NCBI GenBank assembly: GCA_963642885.1
Contig: CAVIJI010000006.1
Span: 1-64,000, forward strand
Direction: 5' to 3'
Length of the DNA stretch: 64,000 nucleotides
Origin: UMGS1696 sp963642885
GTDB lineage: Bacteria; Bacillota; Clostridia; Oscillospirales; CAG-272
Positions 32,486-42,340 of this stretch are shown piece by piece; position 1 is the stretch's first letter, and every line of letters begins with the position of its first letter. A program made the translations under genes and the position numbers. Below the pieces are notes generated by a model. The model searched no databases. It was given only the letters and a program-made list of their open reading frames with translations, and was not told the origin of the DNA.

Positions 32486-33685
32486 ATGAGCTTTACATAC
32501 GGAGATAAAAAAAGGCTTGGTATTTACATACACATTCCGTTTTGTATATCGAAGTGTGCTTATTGTGATTTTAATTCCGCTCCACCCTCATCAGATGAAA
32601 TCGTAACACGCTATATCGACACATTGATAGCGCATATAGAGAGCTATAAGACCGCCGCCGCTCCATATGAACCCGATTCGGTTTTCATAGGAGGCGGTAC
32701 ACCCACATCGATTCCGCCGTCGGATTTGTACCGACTTATAAAAGCGATAAAGCGGAACTTTAATCTGACTAAGCACGCGGAATTTACGATAGAGGCAAAT
32801 CCCGCAACTGTTTCATATGCGGAGCTGCTGAAGCTTCACCGTATGGGTGTAAATCGTTTGAGTATGGGCCTGCAAAGTGCGGATGACAATGAACTGAAGG
32901 CCCTGTCGAGAAGGCATACACGCCGTGATTTCGTACGTTCATACAGAATGGCGAGAGACGCGAAATTCGACAATATAAACGTAGATTTGATGTTCGGAAT
33001 ACCGTATCAGACACCGCAGTCTCTCTCGAAAAGTATCAGATTCACGGCATCACTGAAGCCGGACCATATATCATTGTATGATTTGAAAATAGAACCGGGA
33101 ACGGCATTTTATAAGAATTATGACAGTATATCGCCTTTTTTGCCGGGAGAAGATACTGAAGCGGATATGTACCTTAATTCGATACATCAATTACGGGAAT
33201 ACGGATATCTGCAATATGAAATATCGAACTTTGCCAGCCCGGGACATATGTGTGTGCATAACTTAAAATATTGGAACTGTGATGAATATTTGGGATTCGG
33301 TGTATCGGCGCATTCGTACTTCAACGGCTTGCGTTTTTCGTTTACTCCGGATATCGAAAAATATATGAAAGCGGTTAACGTCAAGGATTCGAAAATACGA
33401 ATTACCGATGAATGCGAGCAGATAGAAGAGCGTGAGCGAATGGGAGAATACGTTATGCTTCGCTTCAGGCTGGTTGCGGGAGTTGACTCACGTGATTTCA
33501 TGCAGCGTTTCGGACATTCGTTTGATGCTATGTACGGTGAAAAATGCGATAAATTCATTAAGAACGGCTACATGACGTTCAGAAGGGGAGTATATTCGCT
33601 GACGCCTGCGGGAATGTTTATTTCAAACTATATATTATCCGATATTCTCGAGTTTGAGGATTTCGGTAAATGCATTTTCAGCTGA
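32486..33685 (+). CDS. hemW: HemW-like radical SAM protein
   Basis: A 399-residue radical SAM protein; ATG 32486 has GGAAGG 6 nt upstream. GIYIHIPFCISKCAYCDFNS carries the CxxxCxxC cluster motif with the additional aromatic-Cys spacing of the HemN/HemW family, followed by FIGGGTPTSIP, the HRMGVNRLSMGLQSADD segment and a C-terminal HemN domain. HemW is a haem chaperone, not the coproporphyrinogen oxidase; the name HemN is often misapplied. Downstream of lepA, a common neighbour in Firmicutes. Confidence 0.92.
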   Translation: MSFTYGDKKRLGIYIHIPFCISKCAYCDFNSAPPSSDEIVTRYIDTLIAHIESYKTAAAPYEPDSVFIGGGTPTSIPPSDLYRLIKAIKRNFNLTKHAEFTIEANPATVSYAELLKLHRMGVNRLSMGLQSADDNELKALSRRHTRRDFVRSYRMARDAKFDNINVDLMFGIPYQTPQSLSKSIRFTASLKPDHISLYDLKIEPGTAFYKNYDSISPFLPGEDTEADMYLNSIHQLREYGYLQYEISNFASPGHMCVHNLKYWNCDEYLGFGVSAHSYFNGLRFSFTPDIEKYMKAVNVKDSKIRITDECEQIEERERMGEYVMLRFRLVAGVDSRDFMQRFGHSFDAMYGEKCDKFIKNGYMTFRRGVYSLTPAGMFISNYILSDILEFEDFGKCIFS

Positions 33686-33702
33686 AGTATAAGGAGAATA
33701 AC

Positions 33703-34707
33703 ATGAAAAAGGCTGTTTTTATCGGCTCATCCGGTTCGGTAAACGATGTTTATTCGACTGAGGTGATGCGGGAACTTCATTCGGAGCTCGAATTCGAAAC
33801 AGATCATGTGATAGCCAAAAACGAACTTGATGCATACAAGGATGTGCTTTCGGGAGCGGATTATATCTTCTCGACATGGGGGATGCCTCACTTCACACGC
33901 GATGAAATCAACGAATATTTACCTAATGTAAAAGCGGTGTTTTACGGTGCAGGCTCGGTACAGGGCTTTGCAAGAGAATTCCTCGAGGAAGGAAAAGCCG
34001 TTTTCAGCGCATGGGCCGCAAACGGAGTCCCTGTAGCTGAATTTACATTTGCTCAGATTATCCTGGCGTCAAAGGGTTATTACAACAGATATCACCGTAC
34101 GGCTGAAGGCTCGGAATGGAGCGGCAGAAAAATAGGCGGCTATACGGGTGTTTACGAAATTAAGGTAGGCATTCTCGGCGCGGGAATGATAGGCAAGATG
34201 GTAATCGAGCGACTTAAAACACTCGATAAGGTTGAAATTCTGGTATTCGACCCGTTTCTTTCGGATGAAGCTGCCGAAGGCCTCGGCGTAAAGAAATGCT
34301 CACTTGAAACGATTTTCGAGCAATGCGATGTAATTTCCAATCACCTTGCGAATAACAGCGAAACCGTCGGTATAATCAATAAGAATCATTTTTCGAGAAT
34401 GAAATCACATGCTTCTTTTATTAACACGGGAAGAGGTGCACAGGTTGTCGAAGAGGATATGGTCGAAGCACTCAGACGGAATAAAACGATATCGGCAGTT
34501 TTGGATGTTACATACCCCGAACCGCCCGAACAGGACAGTCCGTTGTATACACTCGACAATGTATTTTTAACACCGCATATTGCAGGCTCTCTCGGCAACG
34601 AGGTTCATCGTATGGGGGAATACATGCTTGACGAATTCAGAAAATACGACCGCGGAGAAGCGGTGCGCTATTCGGTCACGCTTGAAATGTTGAAAACAAT
34701 GGCATAG
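33703..34707 (+). CDS. D-isomer-specific 2-hydroxyacid dehydrogenase
   Basis: A 334-residue NAD-dependent dehydrogenase; ATG 33703 has AAGGAG 7 nt upstream. The catalytic domain is split around a Rossmann domain with VGILGAGMIGKMVIERL, then NTGRGAQVVEEDMVEAL (catalytic Arg region), DVTYPEPPEQDSPLY (Glu) and TPHIAGS (His). The precise 2-keto acid substrate is not predictable. It follows hemW by 17 nt and is closed by a strong terminator. Confidence 0.9.
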   Translation: MKKAVFIGSSGSVNDVYSTEVMRELHSELEFETDHVIAKNELDAYKDVLSGADYIFSTWGMPHFTRDEINEYLPNVKAVFYGAGSVQGFAREFLEEGKAVFSAWAANGVPVAEFTFAQIILASKGYYNRYHRTAEGSEWSGRKIGGYTGVYEIKVGILGAGMIGKMVIERLKTLDKVEILVFDPFLSDEAAEGLGVKKCSLETIFEQCDVISNHLANNSETVGIINKNHFSRMKSHASFINTGRGAQVVEEDMVEALRRNKTISAVLDVTYPEPPEQDSPLYTLDNVFLTPHIAGSLGNEVHRMGEYMLDEFRKYDRGEAVRYSVTLEMLKTMA

Positions 34708-34710
34708 ATA

Positions 34711-34747
34711 AAAGAGGCACGGATTCGGTTAAATCCGTGCCTCTTTA
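34711..34747. terminator. Bidirectional terminator
   Basis: AAAGAGGCACGGATT (34711-34725) and AATCCGTGCCTCTTT (34732-34746) form a perfect 15-bp stem between convergent genes. Confidence 0.9.
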
Positions 34748-34753
34748 TGATCA

Positions 34754-36055
34754 TTAATCGGTAAGACCCAAGTCCCAAAGCAGTCTTCCGAGTACGTATT
34801 TGTCTCGTATATCACGCGCTAACAATACCGCGGTATCAACGTCGTCGTCACTTAAGCCGATTTCCGAAAACTCGGTCGGAAGACCTATGCTTTTCATCAA
34901 TTTTTCAAGCTCATCGGCTTCCGGCATACTTTTTACTGCATCGAGAATTTCCTCGCGTTTTAAAGCGATTGTCATAATTCTTTCTTTGTGCTTTACCGCG
35001 GAATACTTGCCCTCTTTGGCTTCGAGTGCAATCATTGTTTCCGCGCCTTGACCGAGTTTTTCTCTCATATAGGCAAAATGTCCCTCGAGATCGTAGCTTT
35101 CCGCGTGCTTTACGGCTTTTTCGATATCTATCGGCTGTGACAAAACACCGGCGAGCTTCTCATACATGCGTATTGTGTGCAATGTAGCTATGCCGCATTC
35201 TATTCCGTGGTAGTCATGCGGAGTACAGAATTCGAGTGCACGCATGTCGATTATATGCGAAATGTAATGCTCCATGCCAGATGCGGGTCTGCTGAGTCCG
35301 GCCCAGTTCATCATGATTCCACCCAAAGTAAGCCCTTCCATTACGGATGAAACGGCATTTTCTTCACGATTGACCGCGGCGTGAGCGTTGGTAATGCATT
35401 TGTCGAGTGCTGTGCGCATCGTATCCGCAACCTTTGCGCAATAATATTCGCCGAGCAGTATATTCGCTATTTTCCATTCTGCAAGACTTACATATTTCGC
35501 CAGCATATCACCTATACCCGAGCGAATGTTGTGTATCGGAGCGGACGCGAGAATTTCCGTGTCACCTATAACGCAGTCGGGACACGCGGATTTCAGCGAA
35601 ACCTTTAATCCCGAGCGGTCAACCGATGACGTTGCGGATGCGAAGCCGTCCATTGACGGAGCGGTAGCCACTATTGCCATATGGACCCTTTTTGTCATCG
35701 CAAGTATTTTACATGTGTCATTGATGACGCCGCCGCCGACTCCGATTATGAAATCAACGTCACGCTCGCAGTACATCACCGCATCTCCCACTGTTTTTTC
35801 GTCGGGAGAGGGCTCCAATGAATTGATAATGTGAAGAACAGGCTCGATGTTGTTTTCGCGAAGCAGTGAGACAACCCTTTCACCCGCAGCCGCATACGTA
35901 TTTATATCACACAGTACATACGGTTTGACAGAGTCGTATTTTTTTACGATATCGGGGAGATTAACGAGAGCTCCTTTTCCGATAAAACAATCGGAAACCA
36001 CGGAGTCATGCTTTCTGCCGCATATCGGGCAAATAAACGATTCGGTAAAATTCAT
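34754..36055 (-). CDS. sn-Glycerol-1-phosphate dehydrogenase-like protein (AraM/EgsA family)
   Basis: A 433-residue member of the iron/zinc-dependent glycerol dehydrogenase superfamily. IIGVGGGVINDTCKILA (nucleotide site), ATAPSMDGFASATSSV, GIGDMLAKYVSLAEW and the metal histidines in GMEHYISHIID and HDYHGIECG are those of G1P dehydrogenases. The enzyme makes sn-glycerol-1-phosphate from DHAP, used in archaea for lipids and in a few bacteria for minor lipids or teichoic-like polymers. An unusual N-terminal CPICGRKH adds a possible zinc-binding knuckle. Alone, convergent with the dehydrogenase gene. Confidence 0.85.
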   Translation of the reverse strand: MNFTESFICPICGRKHDSVVSDCFIGKGALVNLPDIVKKYDSVKPYVLCDINTYAAAGERVVSLLRENNIEPVLHIINSLEPSPDEKTVGDAVMYCERDVDFIIGVGGGVINDTCKILAMTKRVHMAIVATAPSMDGFASATSSVDRSGLKVSLKSACPDCVIGDTEILASAPIHNIRSGIGDMLAKYVSLAEWKIANILLGEYYCAKVADTMRTALDKCITNAHAAVNREENAVSSVMEGLTLGGIMMNWAGLSRPASGMEHYISHIIDMRALEFCTPHDYHGIECGIATLHTIRMYEKLAGVLSQPIDIEKAVKHAESYDLEGHFAYMREKLGQGAETMIALEAKEGKYSAVKHKERIMTIALKREEILDAVKSMPEADELEKLMKSIGLPTEFSEIGLSDDDVDTAVLLARDIRDKYVLGRLLWDLGLTD

Positions 36056-36205
36056 ATAGTCACCTTTTAATAAAATATCATTTATATTATAGCATGAAAA
36101 AGGCCGCGAAAAACAACCGAATCGATTTTTTTCGAAAAAAACACGGTTTTTATCCTGTCATGAAAGAATACGTGTAATCGCCAATGTAAAATAGATGTAT
36201 ATATG

Positions 36206-36253
36206 TTGAATTCAAACGTGTGATTTGGTATAATTAAAGCGGTGCCGCGGCAC
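36206..36253 (+). promoter_or_regulatory. Promoter of fbp with adjacent palindrome
   Basis: TTGAAT (36206-36211), 17-bp spacer, TATAAT (36229-36234). Just after the expected start is the perfect 12-bp palindrome GTGCCGCGGCAC (36242-36253), placed like a repressor operator. Confidence 0.65.
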
Positions 36254-36285
36254 TGTTTTAAAAATAATATATGGGTGGTGGATAT

Positions 36286-38253
36286 ATGAATGATTATCAA
36301 AACGATTTACATTTTCTCGAGGTTCTCGCACGAAATTACCCTACAATCGAATCCGCCGCATCAGAAGTTATAAATCTATGTGCGGAACGAAGTCTTCCAA
36401 AGGGAACGGAATATTTCTTCAGCGATCTTCACGGTGAGTATGAGTCGTTTCTCCGACTTATTCGCTCTGCGTCGGGTATGATAAAATCAAAGATAGACTT
36501 GATTTTCGAAAAAAGCATATCGTCAACCGAACGCAGAAAACTGGCAGAGCTTATATATTATCCCGAACGGGAAATCAAAAAGCTCAGGCTTGAAGATGCT
36601 TTGAATGACGAATGGTATAGCATTGTAATATACAGACTCATTCTGGTTTGCGAATCTGTTTCGGCTAAATACACACGTTCCGAGGTAAGGAAAAAAATGC
36701 CTCAGAGCTTCGCGTATATTCTCGATGAGCTTCTTAATGTTACGGAGGATATAAATCGTGAATATTATTACTCCGAGATAATATCCGCTATTCTCGAAAC
36801 GGGTATAGCAGATGATTTTATCATTGCCATGTGCTCTCTCATAAGAAGCCTTACGATAAACCGGCTTCATATAATCGGAGATATTTTCGATCGCGGTCCG
36901 AGAGCAGACAAAATTATGGATGAGCTTATAACGTTTAAGCATATAGATATTCAGTGGGGAAATCATGATATCAGCTGGATGGGAGCCGTTGCGGGAAACA
37001 CAGCACTTATAGCGAATGTCATAAGAATCGCACTGGGTTACAATAGCTTTGACGTTCTCGAGGACGGATACGGCTTGAACCTTCGTCCTTTGTCGGTATT
37101 TGCCGCAGAAGTGTATCGTGACGACCCGTGTACGTATTTTTATCCGCATACGCTTGACGATGTTGTATATGATACTATAGAGCACTCTCTTACAGCGAAA
37201 ATGCATAAGGCTATTGCCGTGATACAGTTCAAGCTCGAAGGGCAGCTTATTAAGAAGCATCCCGAATACGGTATGGAATCAAGGAGCTTCTTCGAAAAGG
37301 TTGATTTCGGACGTGGTGTAATTACAATAGACGGAAATGAATATGAGCTTCGCGATAAGCTTTTCCCGACAGTTGATCCGAGCGATCCGCTTAGATTGAG
37401 CAGGGAAGAGAGCGAGCTTATAAGAATTCTCGGCAGCTCGTTCCAACATTCCGCGAGACTGCAGAGTCATATAAAGTTTATATATGATCACGGCGGAATG
37501 TACAGAAGGATTAACGGTAATTTGCTCTATCACGGCTGTATTCCGTTGACCGAAGAAGGAAAATTCAGAGATATAGCACTTCCGTTCGCCGATTGTGAGG
37601 GAAAGCTGTTCCACGGTAAGGCGCTTCTCGACAGGATAGATCAGGAGGTACGGCGCGCTTTCTTCTCACCGTACGGTACGGCAGAACAGGAGGAAGCATG
37701 TGATTATATGTGGTATCTGTGGTGCGGAGCCGATTCTCCACTGTACGGCAAGGATAAAATGGCGTTTTTCGAAAGAACATTTTTGGGAAAGGATGCGGCG
37801 GAGCTGTGCGCCGAGCATTACGAACCGTACTACAGTAAAAACAATGATTCTTCGGTTTGCGAGATGATACTCGAGGAATTCGGGCTCGATAAGCGTAGAG
37901 GACATATTATAAACGGTCATGTTCCCGTGCTGAGATGTGACGGCGAAAGCCCGATTAAAGCAGGCGGAAAGCTGTTTGTAATAGACGGCGGAATATCAAA
38001 GGCATATCGCCTTAAAACCGGAATCGCGGGATATACGCTTATATACGACAGCCATTCACTGCGTCTTGCCGAGCATAAGCCGTATGATGAGAATAACGCC
38101 GATATCACGCCGAAGGTAAGCGTAGTCGAAAAGATGGAGCACCGTGTCAACATTGCCGATATCGATTACGGCGAGGAACTCATGGTGCGTATAAACGACC
38201 TGAGAAGCTTAATTGCGGCATACCGCAGCGGTAAAATAAGGGTAAAGGAATAA
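36286..38253 (+). CDS. fbp: Class III fructose-1,6-bisphosphatase
   Basis: A 655-residue enzyme, the typical length of the Firmicute-type FBPase (YydE/Fbp class III). ATG 36286 follows GGGTGGTGG by 5 nt; ATG 36271 lies inside that ribosome site. It is a metallophosphatase fold: YFFSDLHGEYESF, IIGDIFDRGPRADKIM, IQWGNHDISWMGA, and further His ligands in INGHVPV and FVIDGGISKAY. It converts fructose 1,6-bisphosphate to fructose 6-phosphate for gluconeogenesis. Single gene with its own promoter and terminator. Confidence 0.96.
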   Translation: MNDYQNDLHFLEVLARNYPTIESAASEVINLCAERSLPKGTEYFFSDLHGEYESFLRLIRSASGMIKSKIDLIFEKSISSTERRKLAELIYYPEREIKKLRLEDALNDEWYSIVIYRLILVCESVSAKYTRSEVRKKMPQSFAYILDELLNVTEDINREYYYSEIISAILETGIADDFIIAMCSLIRSLTINRLHIIGDIFDRGPRADKIMDELITFKHIDIQWGNHDISWMGAVAGNTALIANVIRIALGYNSFDVLEDGYGLNLRPLSVFAAEVYRDDPCTYFYPHTLDDVVYDTIEHSLTAKMHKAIAVIQFKLEGQLIKKHPEYGMESRSFFEKVDFGRGVITIDGNEYELRDKLFPTVDPSDPLRLSREESELIRILGSSFQHSARLQSHIKFIYDHGGMYRRINGNLLYHGCIPLTEEGKFRDIALPFADCEGKLFHGKALLDRIDQEVRRAFFSPYGTAEQEEACDYMWYLWCGADSPLYGKDKMAFFERTFLGKDAAELCAEHYEPYYSKNNDSSVCEMILEEFGLDKRRGHIINGHVPVLRCDGESPIKAGGKLFVIDGGISKAYRLKTGIAGYTLIYDSHSLRLAEHKPYDENNADITPKVSVVEKMEHRVNIADIDYGEELMVRINDLRSLIAAYRSGKIRVKE

Positions 38254-38281
38254 GCTTGATAAGAAAATAAATTGAACATAA

Positions 38282-38330
38282 AAAACGCACATCACATTTC
38301 GGTGAACCGAGCTGTGATGTGCGTTTTACT
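38282..38330. terminator. Bidirectional terminator between fbp and suf operon
   Basis: AAAACGCACATCACA (38282-38296) pairs exactly with TGTGATGTGCGTTTT (38313-38327), with an inner TCGGT/ACCGA stem. Confidence 0.9.
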
Positions 38331-38345
38331 TTTTGCGTTATGATT

Positions 38346-38771
38346 TTATTTTCCGCCGAGAGCTTCTTTAAGCGTTCTCCAACCGAGCATGGCGCATTTT
38401 ACTCTTGCGGGCATATGTGAGATATCACGCAGTGCCGAGGCTTCTTCGAGTGATTCGATTTCATCTTCGTCAGCCTCTCCGCGTATCATTTTCATGAATG
38501 TTTCGCCTGTTTTGAGTGCATCTTCCTTTTTCATGCCGATTATCATTCCGAGCATTATATCGGCTGATGCCTGAGATATGGCGCATCCGTCTCCGACAAA
38601 AGCACCGTCGACTATTTCGTCGCCTTCAACCTTCAGTTTAAGCTGAATATTGTCTCCACAGCTCGGATTTACTCCGTCAAGCACAATGTCCGCATCCGGA
38701 AGATCATGCTTGAATTCGGGATGCATGTTGTGCTCTGTCAGTATTTCATTATAAAAGCTTCTATTTTCCAT
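38346..38771 (-). CDS. sufU: SufU iron-sulfur assembly protein
   Basis: A 141-residue protein. ATG 38771 lies inside the end of sufS (11-bp overlap); the longer frame upstream is an artefact of that overlap. NPSCGDNIQL, GDGCAISQASADIM and PARVKCAMLGW give the three Cys that, with Asp, hold zinc in SufU and receive sulfur from SufS. Last gene of the operon. Confidence 0.95.
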   Translation of the reverse strand: MENRSFYNEILTEHNMHPEFKHDLPDADIVLDGVNPSCGDNIQLKLKVEGDEIVDGAFVGDGCAISQASADIMLGMIIGMKKEDALKTGETFMKMIRGEADEDEIESLEEASALRDISHMPARVKCAMLGWRTLKEALGGK

Positions 38772-39972
38772 ATCCCATACGCTCCCTGATGCTCGACAAA
38801 CTGTCAATGAATTTATCCGCATCGTCATTAGTGTTATAAAAAGCAAAGCTTGCTCTGACTGTCGCGCGGAAGCCGAGATGCTCGAGAAGAGGCTGCGCAC
38901 AGTGATGACCGGCACGTATCGCGATGTTGTCGGATGCGAATATTTCACTTACATCATGCGGATGTACGTCGTCGAGTGTGAATGTGATTATGCCGTTATG
39001 TTCCTCCGCTTTATCGGAGCCTATTATATGTACGTGCGGTGTTTCCCTCATTTTATTAAATGCGTATGAGGACACCTCAAGCTCGAGCTTGTGTATTGTG
39101 TCGAATCCTATGGAATTAATGTAATTCACAGCCGCCTTAAGGCCTGCCGCACCTGAGGCATTTACCGTTCCCGCTTCGAATTTATGCGGAAGCTCCGCAT
39201 AAACGGCACCCGTACGGGATACCGTTTCTATCATCTCGCCGCCCGAGAGAAACGGAGGCATATCGTCGAGCAGCTCTCGGCGACCGTAGAGAACACCGAT
39301 GCCCATGGGGCCGTAGAGCTTATGACCGGAGAACGCGAAAAAATCCGCTCCCAGATCACGTACGTTTACCGGAATATGAGGAGTGCTTTGCGCACCGTCA
39401 ACGACAAGCACCGCACCATTTTTGTGAGCGAGAGAAGCAATCTCTTTTATCGGATTGATTCTGCCGAGAATGTTCGATACCTGAGCTATCGCAACGATTT
39501 TTGTCTTGTCCGTGATAAGGCTTTCTACCTTGTTCAGGTCGATTGAGCCGTCTTTTTCGCACTCTATAAATTTTAATACCGCTTTTTTCGTACGACATAC
39601 CATCTGCCACGGGAGAAGATTGCTGTGATGTTCGGTAATCGATACAAGAACCTCGTCTCCTTCGTTCACATGCGTAAGTCCGTAGCTGTACGCTATCAGA
39701 TTGAGGCTCTCCGTAGTGTTTCGTGTGAAAATAATTTCATCGGATGACGATGCGCCTATGAAAGCTTTTATCGCACGTCTTGCACTCTCAAGCTCCTCGG
39801 TTGCCTCTACACTGAGGGAATAAATCCCTCTCAGCGGATTGGCATTGTGATAGACGTAAAAATTGTTTTCCGCGTCCAGCACGGCCTTCGGCCTTTGCGC
39901 CGTAGCGGCATTGTCGAGATATACGATATCCACATTGGAGAAAAGCGGAAAATCTGATTTGTAATTATTCAT
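38761..39972 (-). CDS. sufS: Cysteine desulfurase SufS
   Basis: A 403-residue PLP enzyme that removes sulfur from cysteine. VVDGAQSTPHI and AFSGHKLYGPMGIGVLYG (PLP Lys) and the active-site loop RAGHHCAQPL (catalytic Cys) are present, with the short loop typical of group II desulfurases. Its start overlaps sufD by 8 bp. Confidence 0.97.
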   Translation of the reverse strand: MNNYKSDFPLFSNVDIVYLDNAATAQRPKAVLDAENNFYVYHNANPLRGIYSLSVEATEELESARRAIKAFIGASSSDEIIFTRNTTESLNLIAYSYGLTHVNEGDEVLVSITEHHSNLLPWQMVCRTKKAVLKFIECEKDGSIDLNKVESLITDKTKIVAIAQVSNILGRINPIKEIASLAHKNGAVLVVDGAQSTPHIPVNVRDLGADFFAFSGHKLYGPMGIGVLYGRRELLDDMPPFLSGGEMIETVSRTGAVYAELPHKFEAGTVNASGAAGLKAAVNYINSIGFDTIHKLELEVSSYAFNKMRETPHVHIIGSDKAEEHNGIITFTLDDVHPHDVSEIFASDNIAIRAGHHCAQPLLEHLGFRATVRASFAFYNTNDDADKFIDSLSSIRERMGYGK

Positions 39973-40903
39973 TTTCCTCTTCTCCTTCGAATTGCGGATT
40001 CAGCTGTCTCACGAGAGCGCTTTCAACTGCCTGTTCGAATTCATCCTCTTGTGGCAGTCTTGCGATTCTCTCGACGGAGGCACGTGCCATAATATCGGAA
40101 GCGTGTTCCTTGTCTATGCCGCGGCTTTCGAAATAAAACAGAGTAGCGTCGTCGAGTTCTCCTATTGTGGCACCGTGAGAGCCTTCAACGTTTTCTTCCG
40201 CACAGAGAATCAAAGGAACGGTTTTGTTGACAACATCGTCACCGAGCATAAGTACGGTTTCGTTTTCCGCACCTACGGAATCGGACGAGCCGTTCTTGAA
40301 GTCGATTGTACCGCGGAAAATCTTTTCGGCGGAATCCATGAGCGCACCGTTTGCCTTGATTTCACTCTTTGTTGTTTTTCCGTAGTGATCGACTGTGAGA
40401 TTAATGTCGATTTTTTGACTGTTCATTCCGAGATAACCGTAATCGGCTTCGAGCACGGATGAATCTCCGTTTAACAATACGTTTGTATCCGTATATATGT
40501 CTCCGTCACCGAGAACAGCGGATATGAGCGAGAATTTAGCGGCTTTCGAGCAGACCGCATTTGTTTTGTGGAGAAGAAGTGCTCCCGACGACGGATTGAG
40601 AAGCTGAATAAGCTTTACATGTGCTCCGTCGGATATCTCGAAATCAAGCTCAGATGATGAGGCCTTGTCGCCCGAAACAAGCTCTATTACAACAACCGAA
40701 CTGTTCTCGGCGGCGGAAATCGTTATTTTTTTCGATGAATAGTCATTTTCGGCACATATATTCAGCTTTATGGGAGAATCGGCTTCGGTGTAATGCTCTT
40801 CGACTGCGGATACCGACGTATCCCATTCGACGGAGGCTGAGTTTACACGAAGAAAATTCCATGTCGGGGTGGGGAGTTTATTTATCTGTATAGTTTCTTT
40901 CAT
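39965..40903 (-). CDS. sufD: SufD scaffold subunit
   Basis: A 312-residue protein of the SufB/SufD family, with the beta-helix core (HVKLIQLLNPSSG, GDSSVLEADYGYLGMNSQKID) and C-terminal SHGATIGELDDATLFYFESRGID, where the conserved His of SufD is seen. It is rather short and divergent in the N-terminal half, as usual in Clostridia. Forms SufBC2D with its neighbours. Confidence 0.93.
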   Translation of the reverse strand: MKETIQINKLPTPTWNFLRVNSASVEWDTSVSAVEEHYTEADSPIKLNICAENDYSSKKITISAAENSSVVVIELVSGDKASSSELDFEISDGAHVKLIQLLNPSSGALLLHKTNAVCSKAAKFSLISAVLGDGDIYTDTNVLLNGDSSVLEADYGYLGMNSQKIDINLTVDHYGKTTKSEIKANGALMDSAEKIFRGTIDFKNGSSDSVGAENETVLMLGDDVVNKTVPLILCAEENVEGSHGATIGELDDATLFYFESRGIDKEHASDIMARASVERIARLPQEDEFEQAVESALVRQLNPQFEGEEENE

Positions 40904-40919
40904 ATATCAGTTCACCAAA

Positions 40920-42326
40920 TCAGCCGATGCTGCCTTTCATCTCGAGTCTGATCAGATTGTTCATCTCGACTGCGTATTCAACGGGAAGCTCCTTTGAAAC
41001 ATTGTCCGCAAATCCGCTGACGATGAGTGCGCGGGCATCCTCCTCGGACATTCCGCGGCTCATAAGATAGAATACGGCATCGGAGCTGATGGAGCCTATT
41101 TTTGCCTCGTGTCCGACAGCGGCGTCCTTTGTGCGGATATCCATAGCCGGAATTGTGTCGGAACGTGATTCGGAGTCGAGCATAAGAGATTGACATGATA
41201 CGGAGGATTTCGCTCCGGTCGCACCTTTTTGTACGACAACACTGCTTCTGAATGTGCTCACGCCGCCGCTTTTGCTTATGGAGCGTGTGTTCATGAAGGA
41301 GCTTGTGTTTTTGCCGATGTGTACAACCTTAGCTCCCGTATCAAGATCCTGTCCCTTGCCCGCGAATGTAACGCCTGTGAATTCGGACTTGGAATTATCA
41401 CCCTTAAGAACACTCATGGGATACAGACATCCCGTATGTGAGCCGAACGAGCCCGATATCCACTCGATGGTTCCGCCTTCCTCTACAAGAGCACGCTTCG
41501 TGTTTAAGTTATACATGTTTTTAGACCAGTTTTCTATTGTGGAATAACGAAGCTTTGCGTTCTTCTTTATGTAAAGCTCAACACAGCCCGCGTGGAGATT
41601 GGCTACATTGTATTTCGGTGCGGAGCAGCCTTCTATAAAGTGGAGACTTGCGCCTTCGTCGACTATAATAAGTGTATGCTCGAACTGACCCGCACCCTTG
41701 GCGTTCAGTCTGAAGTAAGATTGAAGCGGGATAGAAAGGTGAACACCCTTCGGAACATAAACGAACGAGCCTCCCGACCATACCGCACCGTGAAGCGCGG
41801 CGAATTTATGGTCATGCGGAGTAACGAGCTTCATAAAGTATTTGTGCACCATATCGGCGTACTCGCCTTTAAGAGCACTTTCCATATCGGTGTATACCAC
41901 ACCCTCTGCCGCAACCTCTTCCTTTACATTATGATATACAAGCTCGGAGTCGTATTGCGCGCCGACACCCGCAAGGGATTTTCTTTCGGCTTCGGGAATG
42001 CCCAAACGTTCGAAGGTATCCTTTATATCCTCGGGAACGTCTTTCCAGTCGTTTTTCATGTTGGTTTTGGGACGTACGTATGTGGCGATATGTGCCATGT
42101 CGAGTCCTTCAATGGACGGGCCCCAATTCGGAATAGGAGTCTCGTTATATATCTGCAATGACTGAAGACGGAATTGCTGCATCCATACGGGATCGTCTTT
42201 TTCCTTTGACAGCTTATCGATTATCTCGGGAGTAAGACCTTCCTCCATACGGTAGTCATCGTTTTCCTCATCGGTAATATCGTAAATGCTGCGGTCTATA
42301 TCGGCAACCTGGCTTTTTTCTTTCAT
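40920..42326 (-). CDS. sufB: SufB scaffold subunit
   Basis: A 468-residue Fe-S scaffold. Conserved blocks include AALHGAVWSGGSFVYVPKGV, LHFIEGCSAPKY (Cys), YSTIENWSKNMYNLNTKR and GHEAKIGSISSDAVFYLMSRG (His/Glu of the assembly site). Lies 14 nt downstream of sufC. Confidence 0.97.
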   Translation of the reverse strand: MKEKSQVADIDRSIYDITDEENDDYRMEEGLTPEIIDKLSKEKDDPVWMQQFRLQSLQIYNETPIPNWGPSIEGLDMAHIATYVRPKTNMKNDWKDVPEDIKDTFERLGIPEAERKSLAGVGAQYDSELVYHNVKEEVAAEGVVYTDMESALKGEYADMVHKYFMKLVTPHDHKFAALHGAVWSGGSFVYVPKGVHLSIPLQSYFRLNAKGAGQFEHTLIIVDEGASLHFIEGCSAPKYNVANLHAGCVELYIKKNAKLRYSTIENWSKNMYNLNTKRALVEEGGTIEWISGSFGSHTGCLYPMSVLKGDNSKSEFTGVTFAGKGQDLDTGAKVVHIGKNTSSFMNTRSISKSGGVSTFRSSVVVQKGATGAKSSVSCQSLMLDSESRSDTIPAMDIRTKDAAVGHEAKIGSISSDAVFYLMSRGMSEEDARALIVSGFADNVSKELPVEYAVEMNNLIRLEMKGSIG

Positions 42327-42340
42327 TCGTTTCTCCCAAA

